This document shows, piece after piece, positions 6,492 to 9,209 of a stretch of DNA of 9,209 nucleotides (positions within the stretch are counted from its first letter, which is position 1; each line of letters begins with the position of its first letter). Origin of the DNA: JBJXFY01 sp046155815 (GTDB taxonomy: Bacteria; Verrucomicrobiota; Verrucomicrobiia; Limisphaerales; CAIMTB01); NCBI GenBank assembly GCA_046155815.1, contig JBJXFY010000244.1:1-9209 (forward strand), written 5' to 3'. Under the pieces are notes generated by a model. It made no database searches. It was given only the letters and a program-made list of their open reading frames with translations, and was not told the DNA's origin. The translations under genes were made by a program, and so were the position numbers.

Positions 6492-6497
6492 GGAGGA
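6492..6497 (+). promoter_or_regulatory. Ribosome binding site for the EEP-family gene
   Basis: GGAGGA sits 3 bases before ATG 6501 and is the strongest Shine-Dalgarno seen in the window. It decides the start at 6501 over the open frame that reaches back to 6435 inside the prepilin gene. Confidence 0.7.
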
Positions 6498-6500
6498 TTC

Positions 6501-7778
6501 ATGAACGCCGTGACTCAGTTCACCGGCAAGCGGAGCGCCGCGCGCGCTCGAGGGGCGGGCACGCAGCCTGCAGTTTCGCGGGTTTGCAGCCTGGGGGCTC
6601 CGCAACTGCCCTGGATCTCCCTTTTCCGACCTCCGCATTCCGGAAGCAGACCGGCGATACGGCAGGTTGCGGTTGGGCGACACGCGCGCGGACTGCTGTT
6701 CTGGCTGCTCGTCGGGTTCGCCCGTCCTGCCGCCGCCTGGTCGCTGCTGACGTGGAACCTCTCCGGCAACGGCGCGGCCGACTGGTCCACGAACTCGCCC
6801 CAGGTGCAGGCCATCGGCCGCGTGCTGCGGCACTTGGATCCGGACGTCGCCACGTTCCAGGAGGTGCCGTTCCAGTTCCGTGACCGGATGCCGGCCATCG
6901 TGCGGGCGTGGCTGCCGGGGCATTCCTACGTGCAGAACTCGGGCACGGACGGCGTGCTCATGAGCGGCATCGCCAGCCGGTTTCCCGTGCGGCGTTCGCA
7001 GAAGTGGCTGGACGGCGCGGACCTCGCGCCGTTCGGCGGCAGCGGGCGCTTCACGCGCGACCTGTTCGAGGCGGAGCTGGCGGTGCCGGACTACTTGGCG
7101 CCGGTCCATGTCTTCACCACTCACCTGAAGTCCGGGCAGCTTGGCGCCTCGCCCACGAACCGCTTCTTCGAGGCGCTGGCCGTCAGCAACTTCTTCGTGA
7201 ACACCTTCCCCGCCGCGCAGCGCGCCCGCGGCCACGTGCTCACCGGCGACTTCAACGAGGACCACGCCAGCCCGCCGCTGCCGCGGATGAGCGCGGTCAT
7301 GGCCCTCACCAATGGCTCGGGCCTGCGGATGACGCTGCCGCGCAACCCCGGCACCGGCCGCGAATGGACGCTCTCCATCCGCGACCGGCTGGACCGCCGG
7401 TACGACTACGTGCTGCCGGGCGGCCTGCTCTCCTCGAACCTCGCCGCCGGCCTTGTCTTCCGCAGCGACACGCTCTTCCCGCGCCCGCCCGGCATGGAGC
7501 GGACGGACTCGGCCACGGCGTCGGATCATCTGCCGGTGATGCTGTGGTTCGGGCATCCGGACGAGGAACTGTTTGCCGTGCAGGCCAAGTCACTCGCTGC
7601 CGGCAGCATCTCGCTCACCTGGCCCGCGCGGGTGGGACGGCGTTACGAAATCAGCGCGGTGGTGCGGCCGGGAGCGTGGCAGGCCGTGGAGACGGTACTG
7701 GCGGAATCCGTGAATCCCGTGTGGTCCGCGCCCGCCGACGGCATGACGCGTTGGTTCCGGCTGCGCACGGCGCCGTGA
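6501..7778 (+). CDS. Secreted endonuclease/exonuclease/phosphatase superfamily protein
   Basis: This 425-residue protein has the metal-dependent EEP fold of DNase I and APE1 relatives. Motifs in order: LLTWNLSGNG (N86), DVATFQEV (E121), HVFTTHLKSG (H208), LTGDFNEDH (D250, N252), RRYDYVL (D302) and SDHLPVMLW (D342, H343). All catalytic positions are present, so it should hydrolyse phosphodiester or phosphomonoester bonds; the substrate is not predictable. A hydrophobic stretch GLLFWLLVGFARPAAAW (64-80) looks like a signal peptide, and the mature protein would start near W80. Residues 355-425 form a short beta-rich tail (ISLTWPARVGRRYEISAVVR, then RWFRLRTAP) like those ending many secreted Verrucomicrobia proteins. 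The first 60 residues are Arg/Pro-rich, encoded by an inverted-repeat element, and unusual ahead of a signal peptide. The gene starts 25 bp after the prepilin stop and converges on the LOG gene. Confidence 0.85.
   Translation: MNAVTQFTGKRSAARARGAGTQPAVSRVCSLGAPQLPWISLFRPPHSGSRPAIRQVAVGRHARGLLFWLLVGFARPAAAWSLLTWNLSGNGAADWSTNSPQVQAIGRVLRHLDPDVATFQEVPFQFRDRMPAIVRAWLPGHSYVQNSGTDGVLMSGIASRFPVRRSQKWLDGADLAPFGGSGRFTRDLFEAELAVPDYLAPVHVFTTHLKSGQLGASPTNRFFEALAVSNFFVNTFPAAQRARGHVLTGDFNEDHASPPLPRMSAVMALTNGSGLRMTLPRNPGTGREWTLSIRDRLDRRYDYVLPGGLLSSNLAAGLVFRSDTLFPRPPGMERTDSATASDHLPVMLWFGHPDEELFAVQAKSLAAGSISLTWPARVGRRYEISAVVRPGAWQAVETVLAESVNPVWSAPADGMTRWFRLRTAP
6538..6691. repeat. Imperfect inverted-repeat element inside the 5' end of the EEP gene
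   Basis: Three blocks of the left arm recur inverted and in mirror order in the right arm: CCGCGCGCG 6538-6546 with 6683-6691 (perfect), CGCAGCCTGC 6562-6571 with 6662-6671 (9 of 10), and AGTTTCGCGGG 6572-6582 with 6651-6661 (8 of 11). The spacing differs by about 4 bases. The loop holds a direct repeat of GCAGCCTG (6564-6571 and 6586-6593 region) and a further CCGCAACTGCC (6600-6610) that can also pair with the right arm. No transposase is nearby. It resembles a REP- or MITE-like unit. Confidence 0.5.
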
Positions 7779-7787
7779 ACGCGGGCC

Positions 7788-8570
7788 TTACCGCAACATC
7801 GCCGCGGACATGATGCGGTCGGGCCGTTCGCCGAGCCAACGGCTGGGGCGGTACACGCGGCGCTGCAGGCCGAAGGGCTTCACCGCCTTCTCCTCAATGT
7901 GCCGCGCCGCCTCCTCGATCGAGTCGGTCGCAAAGAAGAGGTTGACGTCCTCCGGGCTGATGGTGCCTTCGCAGGCCATCTTTCGGATGAAGCCGAGCAG
8001 CTCCTGCCAGTAGGCGGTGCCCAGCATAACCACGGGAAACTGCCGGATCTTGCCGGTCTGGATTAGGGTGATGGACTCGAAGAGCTCGTCCAGCGTGCCG
8101 CAGCCGCCGGGACTGCAGACGAAGGCGTAGCTGTACTTGATGAGCAGCGTCTTGCGGACGAAGAAGTATCTCATCGTCACCACGCGGTCGAGGTACGCGT
8201 TGTGGCCCTGCTCGAAGGGCAGCTCGATGTTGCAGCCCACGGAACGTCCGCCGGCTTCGCGCGCACCGCGGTTGGCGGCCTCCATGATGCCGGGGCCGCC
8301 GCCGGTCATGACGGTGAAACCCTGCCGGACCAGCGCCCCGCCCATCGCCCGCGCCTGCTCGTAGGCGGGCGTGCCCGGCCCGAGCCGCGCGGAACCAAAC
8401 ACCGTCACGCAGGGGCCGACGAAGTGCAGGACGCGGAATCCGCGGAGGAAGTCGCGCATCACGCCGAACAGCGTCGCCAGCTCGCCCGGCCGCGAACGCG
8501 GTCCTTCGAGAAAGATCTGGTCGGAAAGCAGGGGAGGAGACGCGTCGGTCCGGGGCGTGCTGGCGCTCAT
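7788..8570 (-). CDS. LOG family (TIGR00730) nucleotide 5'-monophosphate phosphoribohydrolase-like protein
   Basis: This 260-residue Rossmann-fold protein of the LOG family was once annotated as lysine decarboxylase. Conserved parts are VTVFGSARLG (56-64), MTGGGPGIMEAANRGA (88-103), MRYFFVRKTLL (133-143, with R139) and the hallmark SPGGCGTLDE (153-162, ending in E162). In characterised members these residues bind the nucleotide phosphate and cleave the N-glycosidic bond of a nucleoside monophosphate; in plants and some bacteria this releases free cytokinin. The exact substrate here is unknown. The N-terminal 50 residues are a variable region that includes LFGVMRDFLRGFRVL. ATG 8570 is the only methionine near the conserved core, although the frame is open much further upstream. 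It lies 94 bp downstream of trmL on the same strand, and its stop is 9 bp from that of the convergent EEP gene. Confidence 0.92.
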   Translation of the reverse strand: MSASTPRTDASPPLLSDQIFLEGPRSRPGELATLFGVMRDFLRGFRVLHFVGPCVTVFGSARLGPGTPAYEQARAMGGALVRQGFTVMTGGGPGIMEAANRGAREAGGRSVGCNIELPFEQGHNAYLDRVVTMRYFFVRKTLLIKYSYAFVCSPGGCGTLDELFESITLIQTGKIRQFPVVMLGTAYWQELLGFIRKMACEGTISPEDVNLFFATDSIEEAARHIEEKAVKPFGLQRRVYRPSRWLGERPDRIMSAAMLR

Positions 8571-8664
8571 GGGGTCGCCGGGAGACTGGGGGAGGCGCGT
8601 GGGCAAATTCCAGTTCCGCCCGTCGGGACGGTGCAGACTCGGGACGGATAGGACGCGGCCCGCC

Positions 8665-9138
8665 TCACCGCGTCGCTCCGGGCGAGGCCGGAAAGCCCTG
8701 CTGCCGCAGCGCCTCGTACAGCACGATGGCGGCGCAGTTCGCGAGGTTGAGCGAGCGCGCGGCGGGGTTGCGCATCGGAATCGAAACCCAGCGGTCGCGG
8801 TGCGTCTCCAGCAGCGTGGCCGGCAGGCCCGCGGTCTCGCGGCCAAACACGAGGCCGTCGTCCGGCGCGTAGGAAACCTCGGCATGGCTCCGCGGCGCGC
8901 CCTGCTCGATGAACCAGCAACGCTCCGCCCCGCCGGCCTCCGCAAACTCCCGCCACGACCGCCAGCGCCGCCACCGGACCTGCCGCCAGTAGTCCATGCC
9001 CGCCCGGCGGAGCGTGGCGTCATCGAGGCGGAAGCCGAGCGGCTCGACCAGGTGCAGCTCCGTATCCGTAGCGGCGCACAGCCGGGCGATGTTGCCGGTG
9101 TTCGGCGGAATCTCGGGCTCGACCAGGACGATGCACAT
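8665..9138 (-). CDS. trmL: tRNA (cytidine(34)-2'-O)-methyltransferase TrmL
   Basis: This 157-residue SPOUT methyltransferase modifies the ribose of the wobble base of certain leucine tRNAs in characterised members, using S-adenosylmethionine. It starts MCIVLVEPEIPPNTGNIARL, nearly the textbook start of TrmL. EPLGFRLDDATLRRAGMDYW (33-52) and then HAEVSYAPDDGLVFGRETAG follow (86-104, the latter forming part of the cofactor site). The trefoil-knot tail is IPMRNPAARSLNLANCAAIV with YEALRQQGF after it. The length equals that of the Escherichia coli enzyme when ATG 9138 is used, so I prefer it to the in-frame starts at 9192 and 9204, which add 18-22 residues without similarity. The insert WRQVRWRRWRSWREF is unusually rich in Arg/Trp. 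It is probably co-transcribed with the LOG gene downstream. Confidence 0.95.
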   Translation of the reverse strand: MCIVLVEPEIPPNTGNIARLCAATDTELHLVEPLGFRLDDATLRRAGMDYWRQVRWRRWRSWREFAEAGGAERCWFIEQGAPRSHAEVSYAPDDGLVFGRETAGLPATLLETHRDRWVSIPMRNPAARSLNLANCAAIVLYEALRQQGFPASPGATR

Positions 9139-9209
9139 GGACAGGTGAGCGTTTCGGGGCAGGCCGCGGCCGGCAATGGCCGTTTGGGCCATGTCCCGTA
9201 CCAAGCGGG

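Noticed and set aside
6363..7556. Minus-strand open frame (397 codons) opposite the EEP gene
   Set aside because: All EEP motifs are on the plus strand; the antisense product is low-complexity Arg/Gly/Ala-rich sequence.
8571..9176. Upstream extension of the LOG gene in an open frame across trmL
   Set aside because: The extension is antisense-free but out of frame with trmL, which is clearly the coding frame; the LOG core starts at ATG 8570.

Overview
The window is GC-rich DNA that most resembles a member of the Verrucomicrobia or a neighbouring PVC lineage. The signs are two prepilin-like proteins with the FTLIELLVVIAII signature and H-Xn-DG tails, a Tat-exported Gfo/Idh/MocA oxidoreductase that begins SRRAFLRR, a secreted protein ending in a short beta-rich module of a kind common in this phylum, and short inverted-repeat elements between genes. 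The taxonomy is inferred from protein style only; there is no rRNA gene in the window.

Left part (1-2836, plus strand). The window opens inside a LytS/YesM-type sensor kinase gene, followed after 3 bp by its LytTR-type response regulator, with a hairpin terminator candidate behind it. Next comes a secreted protein with two STN-like (secretin/TonB N-terminal) modules separated by a glycine-rich linker. Its stop codon abuts the ATG of a prepilin-like gene (TGAATG), so the two are probably translationally coupled. A 13-bp all-GC hairpin lies in the last codons of the STN gene.

Middle (2837-6475). An unrecognised minus-strand gene with a KOW-like C-terminus appears to carry a one-base frameshift at its 3' end, and a bidirectional terminator candidate separates it from the prepilin gene. 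Divergent from it are a Tat-exported Gfo/Idh/MocA oxidoreductase, a small lipoprotein and a second prepilin-like gene. The N-terminal leader of the second prepilin is encoded by an inverted-repeat element.

Right part (6476-9209). A plus-strand secreted protein of the endonuclease/exonuclease/phosphatase superfamily has a good ribosome binding site but an N-terminal extension that also lies in an inverted-repeat element. It converges, with 9 bp between stops, on a minus-strand pair: a LOG-family phosphoribohydrolase and, upstream of it, the tRNA methyltransferase trmL.

No CRISPR array, tRNA, rRNA, transposase, phage or toxin-antitoxin gene was seen. I do not see a complete new defence or biosynthetic system. 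The most unusual signals are the STN/prepilin pair and the repeat elements that appear to have been captured as the N-termini of neighbouring exported proteins.
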